NCBI GenBank assembly: GCA_028751875.1
Contig: CM054141.1
Coordinates: forward strand, 45,070,212 to 45,134,211
Source: Rapana venosa
Taxonomy: Eukaryota > Mollusca > Gastropoda > Neogastropoda > Muricidae
Direction: 5' to 3'
DNA length: 64,000 bases
Shown here: one piece after another, positions 34,548 to 45,429 of the stretch
Position numbering within the stretch: the stretch's first letter is position 1
How the letters are laid out: each line of letters opens with the position of its first letter
Translations under genes and position numbers: made by a program
Notes under the pieces: model-generated
The model's database searches: none
What the model was told of the DNA's origin: nothing
The model's input: only the letters and a program-made list of their open reading frames with translations

Positions 34548-34722
34548 TCTTTTATATCGAAGATAATGGAATAAGCACGTATGTGCTTTTTTACATCCAG
34601 TCCCCGTGTGTATGCGGTTTTGTGAATTCTTTCAACTGCTCCCACCGGCACACAATGGCCTACTCATAAGAAAAGCGGAACAGGATTTAACGTGTGCGCA
34701 AGATGTTCTGCGTGCGTTCGCA

Positions 34723-34726
<4 letters not shown>
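34548..34726 (-). mobile_element. 5'-truncated SINE fused to a microsatellite
   Basis: Tail A and central domain on the minus strand, as in the copy at 30,785. The element ends at its own CGTTCGCACACG, and that CACACG runs straight into about 125 bp of GT. Confidence 0.85.
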
Positions 34727-34788
<62 letters not shown>

Positions 34789-34793
34789 TGTGC

Positions 34794-34858
<65 letters not shown>

Positions 34859-34887
34859 GGTGGGTGGGTGAGGGAGAGAGAGAGAGA
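34727..34887. repeat. (GT)n, then GGGT and (GA)n
   Basis: Pure GT with two ATGT/GCGT breaks, then GGGT units at 34,849-34,870 and GA to 34,887. Confidence 0.9.
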
Positions 34888-34889
34888 AT

Positions 34890-35585
34890 AATGTGAAAAT
34901 TTTTAAATCAAAAAAACCAAAACATTTTAACTCAGATTTTAAAGATACAGTAGCATTGACTTAGAGACGACAGATGCAAATCGTAGGCCTTTTAAATGAC
35001 CAGGAATTATCATCATAATTATTTTGGTCAATTTTCCGCGTGACTGAGCATCCTAATTGCTACATGGACATATCAAATTATTATGGGATTTGTTGTTTTT
35101 TCTATGATGGGCAATCTGTGTGTGTGTGCGTGCGTGCGTGTGTGCGTGTGTGTGTGTTTGTATGTGTGTTTGTGTGCGTGTGTGGTCAAACAAAACCTAA
35201 AGAAAAGTGTTGCTAGAAATTGTTTGCTTGTATTTGCCAATTGTGCCTTTGTTATTATCAGAATCGTGTTGGTTCTCCTTAAACAGATATTCAACCATGT
35301 ATTTTTCTCTTTCCCTTAGTTTTCGTCATCTAGTTACGGACTGCGGGTATTTGTCCATATTTAAACGCTGACAGAGGCAATTCACCTTACTCGCTTTGAA
35401 CGAATTTGCATTGTTTGGGTGCTTGGAAGTTGTAGCCAGCATGTTCTTCTGAATTATTTGTTTTCAGCCAACAAAAGCAGTGTTTGTTTAGACTGTCACT
35501 CTTTCTTCTGGCCAGGCGAAAAACGTGGTCTGTTGTTGATGTGAACAGTTTGCAAAAAAACTACATTGAAATGGTTTTCTGCCTA
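34890..35585. other. central spacer, non-coding
   Basis: No gene. An imperfect GT tract lies at 35,118-35,185. Confidence 0.5.
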
Positions 35586-35589
35586 GAAA

Positions 35590-35840
35590 TGTTGTGTTGA
35601 GGTTGTCTTCAGCCACGACAAGATCTAACCATTACGATTCATTGTCTCTGTTAAATGATAAAACAAATGATCTGAAGTCGGTGTATGATTGCTTATTGTG
35701 GCAAAGTGGTAGCATGCAAACATGCACACTTCTCATTTTGTGTATACATACTGTGTTACAGTAATTCCTAGATGGGATGAGGCAGATAAAAGTGCATATT
35801 ATTCTGACTGACCCTCAGGGTGTTAGGCTAGGTTACACAA
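35590..35840 (+). repeat. dispersed repeat D, copy 2
   Basis: Shares GTTGAG, TTGTCTTCAGCCACGAC, CTGAAGTCGG, GTGCATATT, TGAC and CCTCAGGGTGTTAGGCT with 42,320-42,560 in the same orientation, and parts with 3335-3560. It lies about as far left of the centre of the large inverted duplication as copy 3 lies right, but in direct, not inverted, orientation. Confidence 0.65.
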
Positions 35841-35904
35841 TGATACTGTTTCCCAACTTAGGAGTACGGATATTACACTTTCTGTTCAGGGGGAAAATTT
35901 GTTC

Positions 35905-35967
35905 GTTTTTTTTAACAAGGTTCAGCGCTATATAAATTCCATATATTATTATTATTATTATTATTAG
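35905..35967 (+). mobile_element. tail-B fragment alone
   Basis: ACAAGGTTCAGCGCTATATA, AATTCCATATATTATT followed by (ATT)n. This is the same 3' end as the SINE at 26,404, without central domain or head. Confidence 0.75.
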
Positions 35968-35983
35968 TGGTTTTCTTTGCTCC

Positions 35984-36002
35984 CCGCCCCCCCCCCCCCC
36001 CC
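35984..36002. repeat. poly-C patch
   Basis: About 18 C, just after the tail-B fragment. Confidence 0.8.
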
Positions 36003-36167
36003 TGTTCATTGTTATTACAATGTCTGTGTATTTTCTCTTTTGTGCACGCGCGCGCGTAAGGATTCTAGCCATACCATAACTACATAATACCTTCAACACA
36101 AATAGCGTCCTGTGCACATTAAAAGATATTAAGCTTTGTAACAAAAAAACCCAGTGCACACGCACAG

Positions 36168-36352
36168 TTATGCGCGCATGCATGCATGCACACACAAGCA
36201 CACACAAATACAGACAGAAAGACATAAAAAAAAACCCACACACACACACACTCACACACTACGTCCGGTTCCGGTTTGTTAGGGGTTTTGTACCATTGTC
36301 ATACACACACACACACACACACACGCACGCACGCACGCACGCGCACTCGCAT
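36168..36352. repeat. (CA)n tracts
   Basis: CA/GCATGC alternation to 36,255 and a second tract at 36,303-36,352 with GCAC steps. Confidence 0.85.
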
Positions 36353-36545
36353 ACTAGTTCCACTTTGTTTGGGGTTTTGTGTGGTTATTATAGCAAAACG
36401 TGATTTCAAAGAAACGGCAAAACCATCCCCTAAACAACCCCCAAACAAAATAAGGACAATCATAAAGATATTGGTCATCAAATAGCCAGTGTCAACCGAA
36501 ACAGAACAGATAGTGTGCCTGTATGGCAGTGTCAGATATTGATGG

Positions 36546-37430
36546 ATGACACACTGCTGTTCTCTCAACCATAGTACAGGCCATGTACCTACACTGAAAC
36601 ACTTTCAGAGTGCACACTGCTGGTCTGTCAACCATAGCACAGGCCATGTACCTACACTGAAACGCTTTCAGAGTGCACAATGCTGTTCTGTCAACCATAG
36701 CACAGGCCATGTACCTACACTGAAACGCTTTCAGAGGCCACCCTACTGTTGTGTCAACCAAAGCACAGGCCATGTACCTACACTGAAACACTTTCAGAGG
36801 CCACCCTACTGTTGTGTCAACCAAAGCACAGACCATGTACCTACACTGAAACACTTTCACAGGCCACACTACTGTTTTGTTAACCCAGTCATAGGCCATG
36901 TACCTACACTGAAACACTTTCACAGGCCACACTACTGTTCTGTTAACCCAGTCATAGGCCATGTACCTACACTGAAACACTTTCACAGGCCACACTACTG
37001 TTCTGTTAACCCAGTTATAGGCCATGTACCTACACTGAAACACTTTCACAGGCCACACTACTGTTCTGTTAACCCAGTTATAGGCCATGTACCTACACTG
37101 AAACACTTTCACAGGCCACACTACTGTTCTGTTAACCCAGTTATAGGCCATGTACCTACACTGAAACACTTTCACAGGCCACACTACTGTTTTGTTAACC
37201 CAGTCATAGGCCATGTACCTACACTGAAACACTTTCACAGGCCACACTACTGTTCTGTTAACCCAGTCATAGGCCATGTACCTACACTGAAACACTTTCA
37301 CAGGCCACACTACTGTTCTGTTAACCCAGTCATAGGCCATGTACCTACACTGAAACACTTTCACAGGCCACACTACTGTTCTGTTAACCCAGTTATAGGC
37401 CATGTACCTACACTGAAACACTTTCAGAGG
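36546..37430. repeat. 63-bp minisatellite, 14 units
   Basis: The word CCATGTACCTACACTGAAAC begins at 36,581 and recurs every 63 bases up to 37,400: 14 units without one insertion or deletion. Units 1-3 and 4-5 form two left-edge subtypes. Units 6-14 are nearly identical, differing mainly at one C/T in CAGTCATAGG and one in GTTCTGTT. Because 63 is divisible by three, frames stay open on both strands: 332 codons minus (36,492-37,490) and 313 codons plus (36,546-37,487). The 21-residue unit translates to words such as VKVFQCRYMAYDWVN (minus) or HVPTLKHFHRPHYC (plus). Neither resembles a protein I know. I favour a non-coding minisatellite, but a coding repeat is not excluded. Confidence 0.9.
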
Positions 37431-37559
37431 ACACAGCACACAACGCTGCAGAATGTCTGGACTTGTCTTTTGAGGAGCGAAGCATGACACATTACCATGT
37501 GATCTATGATCAGATCATTTCGTAATATGGGTATTGTGTTTGCTCTTTGCTTGATTATT

Positions 37560-37625
37560 TGTTGTGTATGTGTGTCTGTATGATGTGTGTCTGTATGTGT
37601 GTTGGGGGTGGGGGTGGGGGTGCGC

Positions 37626-37682
<57 letters not shown>
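37560..37682. repeat. (GT)n with G-rich steps
   Basis: GT, a GGGGGTG patch at 37,603-37,622, then about 27 pure GT units. Confidence 0.9.
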
Positions 37683-37798
37683 TGTGTTGTGGGAGGGGAA
37701 TGGTGTTGATTCCCTGTGGCAGTATTTTTCTCTGTGTTAGTTTAAGGCGTTTTGCCTAAAAGGATGGGTTTGATGTTTTGCTTTGATGTGTGTGCGTA

Positions 37799-37945
37799 TA
37801 TATTGTATGTATGTATGTATGTATGTATGTATGTATGTATGTATGTATGTATGTATGTATGTATGTATGTATGCATGTATGTATGTATGTGTGTGAGTGT
37901 TGTGTGTGTGTGTGTGTTGTGTGTGTGTGTGTGTGTGTTGTTGTT
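37799..37945. repeat. (GTAT)n then (GT)n and (TTG)n
   Basis: About 22 GTAT units with one GCAT variant, followed by GT and four TTG steps. Confidence 0.95.
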
Positions 37946-38046
37946 GTTGTGAGAGAGGGATGGTGTCAATTGCCTGTGGTAGTATTGTTCTCTTTGTTCC
38001 TTTAAGGGGGTTTGTCAAAGAGGATGGGTTGATGTAGTCCTTTGAT

Positions 38047-38080
38047 GTGTGTGTGTGTGTGTGTGCTTGTGTGCGGTTTT

Positions 38081-38111
<31 letters not shown>

Positions 38112-38347
38112 GCGTACACGTGTGTGGTGTGTGTGTGTGTGTGTGTGTGTGCATACACGTGTGTGTTTATGTGTGTGTTTGTGTGTATGCATGCGTTTGT
38201 TTGTGTGTGCATGTGTGTGTGCCTGTGTTTTGTGTGTGTATTTGTGTGTATTATTTGTGTGTATGTTTGTATTACGTGTGTGCGTGCGTGTGTGTGTGTT
38301 TGTATGTGTGTTTGCGTGCCTTTGTGTATGTGTGCGTGTGTGTGCGA

Positions 38348-38396
<49 letters not shown>

Positions 38397-38417
38397 TGTG
38401 TGTGTGTATGTGTTTGG
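38047..38417. repeat. long imperfect (GT)n
   Basis: About 370 bp of GT alternation with TTT, GC and AT steps. Three overlapping Cys/Val-rich frames of over 120 codons are repeat translations. Confidence 0.9.
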
Positions 38418-38419
38418 GG

Positions 38420-38815
38420 ATGATGTAGGCCAGTATTTTGTCAGTGGCGAGGAACGACGTGAAACTCCTTTTTTTCTAATCGTCGTTCTTGCTGCGATTG
38501 TTTATGATGTGTGGTAGTGTCTGTGATAGTTTACTTTTAACATGATTTAGTTGATTAATAAATTGTTCTCTTTGGATTGGAAGGGTCCTGGAGAGATGAG
38601 GAGTGACGGGGGGAAGGTTTACTGTTGCTATTTTATTCAGTGGAAGAGTGGCGTTTCTTGAAGCGTGGGAGCTTTTTGTGCTTTTGTCTTCAATAATGGG
38701 CGCTAGCTAATGAGGTATGGCACAGGTTGACTCGTTGTTTGTGTTTGTTTGGTTATTGTGTGTGTGGATGCATGCATGCGTGGCTGCTAGCATGCATTAA
38801 TAAATCTGTGTATTT
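38420..38815. other. central spacer, non-coding
   Basis: Unique sequence near the geometric centre of the inverted duplication. No self-inverse match seen across this point. Confidence 0.5.
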
Positions 38816-38817
38816 TT

Positions 38818-38898
38818 GCGCACGCGCGCGCGCGCGTGTGTGTGTTTATGTTCGTGTTTTGTGTGCGTGAGTGTGTGTGTGGGGTGTGTGTGTGTGTG

Positions 38899-38970
<72 letters not shown>
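38818..38970. repeat. (CG)n-(GT)n tract
   Basis: About eight CG steps, then GT alternation with about 35 pure units. Confidence 0.9.
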
Positions 38971-38971
<1 letters not shown>

Positions 38972-39039
38972 CTACAAACCTTGGAAACTAATTCAACAAT
39001 AGGTTGATATGTATTTCAAACTGCGGATTATAATTTGTA

Positions 39040-39083
39040 TCACACACACGGGCATGCACAAACAAAGAAAACACACATACACA

Positions 39084-39133
<50 letters not shown>

Positions 39134-39330
39134 ACACACACATATACGCGCGCGCGCTCGCGCGCACGCACCCCCCCCCCCCCACACACACACACACATG
39201 GGCGTGCACAAACACTTACACACACAGGTGCGCGTGTACACACGCTCACGTGTACACAAGCACACACACACTCACATAAACAGACGTACGCGCTCACACA
39301 CGCATTTACGCACACACACACAACACACAC

Positions 39331-39396
<66 letters not shown>
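39040..39396. repeat. (CA)n with CG and poly-C, then (GA)n
   Basis: CA at 39,084-39,131, CG steps at 39,148-39,165, thirteen C near 39,171, CA/CG to 39,330, then about 32 GA units. With the GT tract at 38,850-38,970 it forms an opposed CA/GT pair. Confidence 0.9.
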
Positions 39397-39401
<5 letters not shown>

Positions 39402-39590
39402 AGGCACAAACAAATGACCGTGAAAACCTTTTTTTTATAAAGGATTATAGAATATGCATAACAATAACTTTTCTACCTGCTGCTGTACTTTTTAAAAAAC
39501 GCAAAAAGAAACCAAGCGTAAGTAAGACACTGGTGAATACAAAGCATAAAGGAAAAACAATAAGCAAAGAAAATAATATATGTAACTATA

Positions 39591-39745
<155 letters not shown>

Positions 39746-39797
39746 GACACAGAGAGAGGCAAAAATGTAGCCAAAGATGTGACGCCCTGCTCATTAT

Positions 39798-39885
39798 AGT
39801 AATAATAATAATAATATATGGAATTTATTTAGCGCTGAATCTTGTAAAAAAACAAACAAATCGAAGCGCTTGCACTCAATCATTT
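39798..39885 (-). mobile_element. tail-B element without SINE central domain
   Basis: The minus strand ends AAGCGCTTCGATTTGTTTG, ACAAGATTCAGCGCTAAATA, AATTCCATATATTATT. Upstream of this it matches 53,650-53,790 rather than the SINE at 26,404. Possibly the 3' end of the LINE that supplies tail B. Confidence 0.65.
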
Positions 39886-40362
39886 ACAGGCATGCAACTC
39901 TCCTCTCCTTGATTACATCCACATCTTGACTTATAACTTGCAGTTATAACAAATGACCCCCACCCTCCACCCCACTGCAAAAAGTGCTAGCTGACAGGTG
40001 TTGTCAATAAATTCATTGATCCCCGGGATGACACACAACTTTCGTTTCCAAACAGCATTGTCTACATCCATCACTTTATATGTTACAATGCGGGTGGGAT
40101 GGTACCGGGGGTGGACCAGGCTGATTGCCTGGTGATTTGAGCGTTGGGGTTTGCGATCTGTCAACGCAGATGACCGCTTTCTGCCGTTACTGAATAATTC
40201 CTGTCATGGAGGAATAGGACAACATAGAGGATTATGCTGGAACTGATCAAAAATGCCGCCTGATTTATGTTTTCCGGAAAACTATTGGATTTGCACAGCA
40301 CTTCACGCAGCGTGAGGAAGTGAAGTAACCATGATTTTTTCCCCTCTTTTTTTGCTACCAAT
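39886..40362. other. central spacer, non-coding
   Basis: May include more of the element ending at 39,798. No protein motif found. Confidence 0.4.
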
Positions 40363-40564
40363 CTTCTTCTTCGCGCGCGCGGTGCGTGCATGTGTGTGTG
40401 CGTGTGTTGGTGTCTGTGCGCTTGTGAGTGTATGTGTGTGTGCGTGTGTGTCTGTGTCTGTCTGTGTCTGTCTTCTTCTTCTTCTTCGCGCGCGCGGTGT
40501 GTGCGTGCGTGCGTGCGTGCGTGCGTGTGTGTGTGTGTGTACGTTGGTGTCTGTGCGCTTGTGG

Positions 40565-40601
<37 letters not shown>

Positions 40602-40800
40602 CGTGTGTTTGTGTGTGTGTGTGTCTGTGACTGTCTTCTTCTTCTTCTTCTTCGCGCGCGTGCGAGCGTGTGTGTGTGTGTGTGTGTGTACGTTGGAGTC
40701 TGTGCGCGCGTTAGTGTCTGTGCGCTCGTGGGTGTATGTGTGTGTGCGTGTGTGTCTGTGCACACGTGTGTGTATGTGTGTGTGTGTGTGTGTGTGTGCA
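40363..40800. repeat. higher-order tandem repeat of three compound units
   Basis: Units start at 40,363, 40,472 and 40,635. Each has the order (CTT)n, (CG)n, GT/GCGT, a landmark GTTGG(T/A)GTCTGTGCGC, GTGTATG, GT, then CTGTCT. The CTT count rises from 3 to 5 to 6. The long frames on both strands are repeat translations. Confidence 0.85.
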
Positions 40801-41030
40801 GTTCGTGATAACACAAAATCATTTTCGATTCCACGTCGTGCGCAATCGCACACTACATCTTCCTAATTCAGTCTTCGGGTACCACAGAAATAGCTGCATA
40901 TGGCTATGTTGAACTTCCCTTCTGGTACTCACAATCTTGCGTGGGAGGTTGCCCATTTCCATCAGTCTGCTGTTGTTTGGTTGTTTTTCTTAACTGGAGG
41001 GGACAAGTGAAGTGGGAGGTAGGGGGTGAC

Positions 41031-41033
<3 letters not shown>

Positions 41034-41075
<42 letters not shown>
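41034..41075. repeat. (GT)n microsatellite
   Basis: About 20 uninterrupted units. Confidence 0.95.
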
Positions 41076-41076
<1 letters not shown>

Positions 41077-41173
41077 GGGGGAGGATGGGGGCATCTTGAC
41101 ACAACAATGTTAGGATGTTTCTTTCACTACCCCCTCCCCAGATCAACCGGGGGGTGGGGGGTGGGAGGGGGGG

Positions 41174-41505
41174 GGACGGGATGGCCTAGTGGTTAGAACA
41201 TTGCGCTCGCAATCTGACGACCTGGGTTCGATTCCCGTTCAAGGGGATATTTTCCTCTGGAGTTAACATTAGTACAGACTCCACTCTCCCCTAAAATCCT
41301 TCGGATGAGACTATAAACCGAGGCCCCGTGTGCGAACGCACGTAGAACATCTTGCGCACACGTTAAATCCTGTTCCGCTTTCGTAATAGTAGGCCATTGT
41401 GTGCCGGTGGAAACAGATGACACAATTTACATATCTGCATACACACGGGGACTGGATGTAAAAAAGCACGTAAGTGCTTGTTCCATTATCTTCGATATAA
41501 AAGAA
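41174..41505 (+). mobile_element. full-length SINE, head 1 + central domain + tail A
   Basis: A box ATGGCCTAGTGGTTAG and perfect B box GGTTCGATTCC (41,225-41,235). The linker GGGGATATTTTCCTCTGG is followed by the central domain with few changes, and tail TTGTTCCATTATCTTCGATA. Its head matches consensus better than the copy at 2117, and it could still be a polymerase III template. It lies outside the matched arms. Confidence 0.9.
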
Positions 41506-41601
41506 TTTTTTTTTAATAAAAAAATCCCCTGTTCCTCACATCCCCCATTCATCTCCAAATTCGCTATTTGTTTCTTCCCTCATTTTTTAAATTTGAACTA
41601 A

Positions 41602-41847
41602 CATGAAAATGGCAACACTATTAGGAGCAGAGAACAGAAACGCAAGTAAGGGGAAAAACAACTTGACAATGGCAATACCAGGGGACTTTTCAAAGAGATA
41701 GGTTTGAAAAAAAGTCGTTAAAATATGTAAGGACGGACTGCTATAAAGTAATGATGGCAGAGAGTTCCAGACATGAGTGTACTGAAAACAAAAAGACCGC
41801 CGACACGTTGATTTCAAATTGTAACTGGGAAGTTCAAAAGTTTTCAT
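41602..41847 (-). pseudogene. LINE C-terminal fragment (CR1/L2-like)
   Basis: An 86-codon minus frame contains RRSFCFQYTHVWNSLPSLL followed by SSPSLHILTTFFQTYLFEKS. Known: the extreme C-terminus of CR1/L2-type LINE polyproteins has a conserved pattern of the form RSFS...P.WNSLP..L....S...FK..LK..LF. The match is clear in order and spacing. Only this terminal piece is present, so the RT and endonuclease are absent. Another copy class from those at 3.9, 7.7, 43.5 and 51.7 kb. Confidence 0.6.
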
Positions 41848-41849
41848 TT

Positions 41850-42315
41850 TAGAGCATATTACATATAGGGATTACTTAATCTGATATATTTAAATGCAGA
41901 AGATGATTATCTGGCGTTATGATTTTTCTCAACAGGTATATTTTTCCCGTTCATTGTCATCTTCAATAAAAACAAAAAGAAGAAATACTGAAGTCTCAAA
42001 TTTCTATACTATAAACTATTTGCCGCACATTCTTTTATCTATCCCCCCCCCTTACACACACACATTTTGTCGTTTTATACTGTTCTGCAACGTTCCTCAT
42101 TTTAAAAAAAAATTATGGGGTAAAACATCAGAAAAGCCTGCAGACATTAGAAGCTGCACTGGTTTTCCCCAATCTTGTATACTTATTCAATAAATCAATT
42201 GATCAATAAAAACTCGTCAAAGTAACAAACGAGCTTTGACTCATGCCAAGAGCTTTGTCAGATATTGATGTAAGTAACGTGCTTAGGTTTACATTAAAAG
42301 TTTGTTATGCTTTAA
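41850..42315. other. central spacer, non-coding
   Basis: AT-rich, with nine C near 42,043. No gene recognised. Confidence 0.45.
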
Positions 42316-42319
42316 ACGA

Positions 42320-42660
42320 TGTTGTTGAGATTGTCTTCAGCCACGACCAGCTCTTAGCATGACAGTGCTGCACTTTCCTTTAAAACATAAAAGCAAACCC
42401 TTCTGAAGTCGGAGAGTGGCCGCTGAAATAGCGAAGTACTTGAAAACGGTCATGCACGCGAACTTCTCAGCAAGTGTGTACTTGGATCTCACAGTGCTTC
42501 CCTGGTATGATAACTGAGACAAGGTGCATATTCTGGGTGACACCCTGGGAGTTAAGCTGGGGAACGTGCAGCAACAACAACAAAGGATCTTTTTCCCCCC
42601 GTGTGGGTTTGCATGGCCTCCTCCTTAACCGTTGCAATAATCGCCTCTACACAGGCCCGT
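42320..42660 (+). repeat. dispersed repeat D, copy 3 (longest)
   Basis: Includes GTTGAGATTGTCTTCAGCC, CGAAGTACTTGAAAACGGTC, CAAGTGTGTACTTGGATCTC, GGTGACACCCTGGGAGTTAA and CGTGCAGCAACAAC. Joins the parts seen separately in copies 1 and 2, so it gives the best view of the family. Confidence 0.65.
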
Positions 42661-42989
42661 AGCGCACCTAACAGAAAGTGAACGACGGTTTAGTATGGCA
42701 GCCTTTCTGCCTCAGACCATGCGGATAATAAGGGACTGGTCCTGGCGTTTCATTCATTTTCTATTCATCTTCAAGCATTCACGGCATGCCCCATGGTAAC
42801 CTGGGCCTTCAAAGGTGTGACGCACAAACAGGTATTTGCATAACGATTATCGATAACAGCCCTGATTTATTGAACGCAGAGGGAATTTCTCTTAAAGGCA
42901 GTGTCGAGTGCTGAGATTCTGTTTTTCCCCCCATTTATGGCCTCTAAGCCCAAGACTTCAGTTTTCGTGTTCAGATACAACTGATGGTA

Positions 42990-43030
42990 TTGTTCTCTCT
43001 CTCTCTCTCCCTCTCTCTCTCTTTTCTCTC

Positions 43031-43109
<79 letters not shown>

Positions 43110-43110
43110 G
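42990..43110. repeat. (CT)n with regular CTCC breaks
   Basis: CT units interrupted by CTCC about every 17-20 bases, over roughly 110 bp. Confidence 0.9.
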
Positions 43111-43114
43111 TTCT

Positions 43115-43515
43115 CTGAGTCAGCTTTTTCTGGCACAAAGAAACGGCTTTTCTGAGTAATAATAGTACAAATTATTTTACGAAAATCACGGAATGTTACT
43201 CACACGCTTACATGCATACTCACTAGCAGGTTGTATTCTTTCCTCGTCGTTAGGTATGCATCAGACAAAAAAAATCACCAGTGATATTACAAACAACCCA
43301 GACAGACGAATTTTTATCATGACCGCTCATTGTTGCATTACCCTAAAATATGGGCGAAAGACACTGGGCATTCTAGTACTTTGTTCTAAGTATACTTTTC
43401 CCATCTAAGTAAATGTTCACAAAAATTACTTATTTCAAAGATTACATCCACAACCAGATAATAGGAAGACCTATGCCAATATCTGCATGCGAGGGTCAAG
43501 CTGCTAGAGGTTTAT
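43115..43515. other. central spacer, non-coding
   Basis: No gene or recognised repeat before the RTE tail at 43,521. Confidence 0.45.
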
Positions 43516-43520
43516 TGTTT

Positions 43521-44735
43521 CATCATCATCATCATCAGACCCGTGACCTTGGCGGTCGTGGGGGAGACATGAAAGACGATGCCGTGGTAAGCCTCCTCCA
43601 TCCATCTCGGTCCTCGGCTCTGCGCAGTAGTGCCGAGTCATTCATCCTGGTCCATTCTCTGATGTTGTCCATCAATGACTTGTTCTGTCTTCCCCTCTTT
43701 CTGCCACCTTCGAGTGTTCCCTGCAGTACTGTTTTTGGCAGAGTGTTGTGGCGGGTGACGTGGCCGAACCATGTCAGCTTTTTCTTCTTGACGATGGTGA
43801 GAAGGGTTCCTGTGGACCTGCCAGCCGTGTTATTTGACTCTTGACAAATTCGTTGGTCTTTCGTTCTCTCCAGGATATGCCCAGTAGTTTTCTATGCATT
43901 TTGTTTCAAATGACTGGATTCGCTTTGCTGTTTCAGCAGTCAATGTCCAGGTTTCGCTTCGTACAGCAGGATAGTCTGAATTAGGGCTTTGTAGAGCTTT
44001 AGTTTGATTGGGAAACTGATCTCTTTACTTTTCCATATGGGGTGAGTTTTGTCATGGAAGAAAGTTGCCATGGCTATTCTGACTTTGATTTCTGTCGTCG
44101 ATCGCCCGTCCTTTGTGAGTGAAGCGCCAAGGTATTTAAAAGCGTCTACCTCCTCCATTGTTGGCCGTTATGTAAATTTTAGCAGTGGCGTTGCTCGTGC
44201 TTTCACAAGTACTTTACTTTTCTCGAGCTCACCTCCATCCCATATGCTTCAGCTCTGTTCTCAAGTCTGGTCGTAAGATCTTGCAGCTCTGTGTTACTTC
44301 CGCCCATGAGGTCAATGTCATCGGCAAACCGCAAGTTGTTGAGGGGTCTGCCGCCAATGGAGATGGTAGAGTGGAAGTCATGGAGGGTCTCTCTCATAAT
44401 GTTTTCCAAGAACAGATTAAACAGGACTGGAGATAACAGGCATCCTTGTCTGACTCCAACTGTGGTTTTGAAGTAGTCTCCGACCTGATTGTTCAGAAGG
44501 ACTGCACTGCTTGCGGTGTTGTATAGTGCTTGAATGGTTTGCACTAGTCCTTCTTCAATGCCAAACATTCTGAGGACCTGCCACAGGCCTTCGTGCCATA
44601 CTCTGTCGAAAGCCTTCTTGAAGTCGATGAAGTTGTGGAACAGGTCTCTCTGATGTTGAAGATGTTTTTCCATCAGGATGTGGCAGTTAAAAATCTGTTC
44701 GATTGTGCTCCTGCCTGCCCTGAACCCCCTGCAGG
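43521..44735 (-). mobile_element. RTE-type LINE, 5'-truncated, broken
   Basis: Minus strand from 44,735: GFRAGRSTIEQIFN, then FIDFKKAFDRVWH (motif A), VGVRQGCLLSP (B) and LRFADDIDLM (C) in a frame at 44,673-44,203. A shift and an in-frame TAA follow. VDAFKYLGASLTKDG is in a frame at 44,158-43,940, then more breaks. The last segment reads KKLTWFGHVTRHN, KTVLQGTLEGGRKRGR, DNIREWTRMND, PPRPPRSRV and a TGA at 43,535-43,537. The element ends there in (TGA)n (43,521-43,537). Known: RTE elements end in short tandem repeats and often lack a 3' UTR. The 5' part with the endonuclease is missing. It is related to the copy at 51.71-53.59 kb but with a different tail. Confidence 0.9.
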
Positions 44736-44750
44736 AAAACTATTATAAAA

Positions 44751-44787
44751 GATAAATCTCTCTCTCTCTCTGTATGTATATATATGC

Positions 44788-44839
<52 letters not shown>

Positions 44840-44938
44840 TATCTATCTCTCTATCTATCTATCTATCTATCTATCTGTGTGTGTGCGTGTGTACGTGTGT
44901 GTGTGTATGTGTGTGTGTGTGTGTGTGTGCGTGTGTAT

Positions 44939-44980
<42 letters not shown>

Positions 44981-44998
44981 GTGTGTGTGTGGTGTGTG
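44751..44998. repeat. (CT)n-(AT)n-(CTAT)n-(GT)n compound array
   Basis: CT to 44,771, TA alternation to 44,836, CTAT/ATCT to 44,875, then GT with several TAT and TTTT breaks. It starts 15 bases beyond the truncated end of the RTE fragment. Confidence 0.95.
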
Positions 44999-45082
44999 AT
45001 TACGATAGGATATATAGCGTTAAAGTCAGTAGGCAGGTAAATGTTTTAAACCGTTATCAGCTAGATAGTCACAGAGATTGGT

Positions 45083-45241
45083 TTTTTTTATATCGAGAAT
45101 AATGGAATTGGCACTTATGTGATTTTTAAAATCCAGTCCCCGTGTGTATGCGGTTTTGTCAATTCTGTCATCTGTTCCCACCGGCACACAATGACCTACT
45201 CTTACAAAAAGCCAAACAGGATTTAACGTGTGCGCAAGATT
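45083..45241 (-). mobile_element. 5'-truncated SINE, central domain + tail A
   Basis: The plus strand has TATATCGAGAATAATGGAAT, CCAGTCCCCGTGTGTATGCG, CCCACCGGCACACAATG and GTGTGCGCAAGAT, then stops. More diverged than the other tail-A copies. Confidence 0.85.
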
Positions 45242-45328
45242 CAAACCAGAAAACCTTTTAAAACGACGTAAGAATCAATACCGAATGCTCTATAACTTTA
45301 TTACAACACGGCCTTTCTAATGTTTTGG

Positions 45329-45329
<1 letters not shown>

Positions 45330-45404
<75 letters not shown>
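45330..45404. repeat. (GT)n microsatellite
   Basis: About 35 units with one TTG break. Confidence 0.95.
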
Positions 45405-45407
<3 letters not shown>

Positions 45408-45429
45408 TTCTGTGTCTGTGGTGTGTATC

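Noticed and set aside
36546..37430. CRISPR-like array
   Set aside because: Units are continuous 63-bp repeats without unique spacers, in a eukaryotic context.
36492..37490. 332-codon minus-strand frame (and 313-codon plus-strand frame) as a repeat protein gene
   Set aside because: Both arise because the 63-bp unit is divisible by three and lacks stops in those frames. Neither peptide resembles a known family and both strands cannot be favoured. Kept as a minisatellite with an open question.
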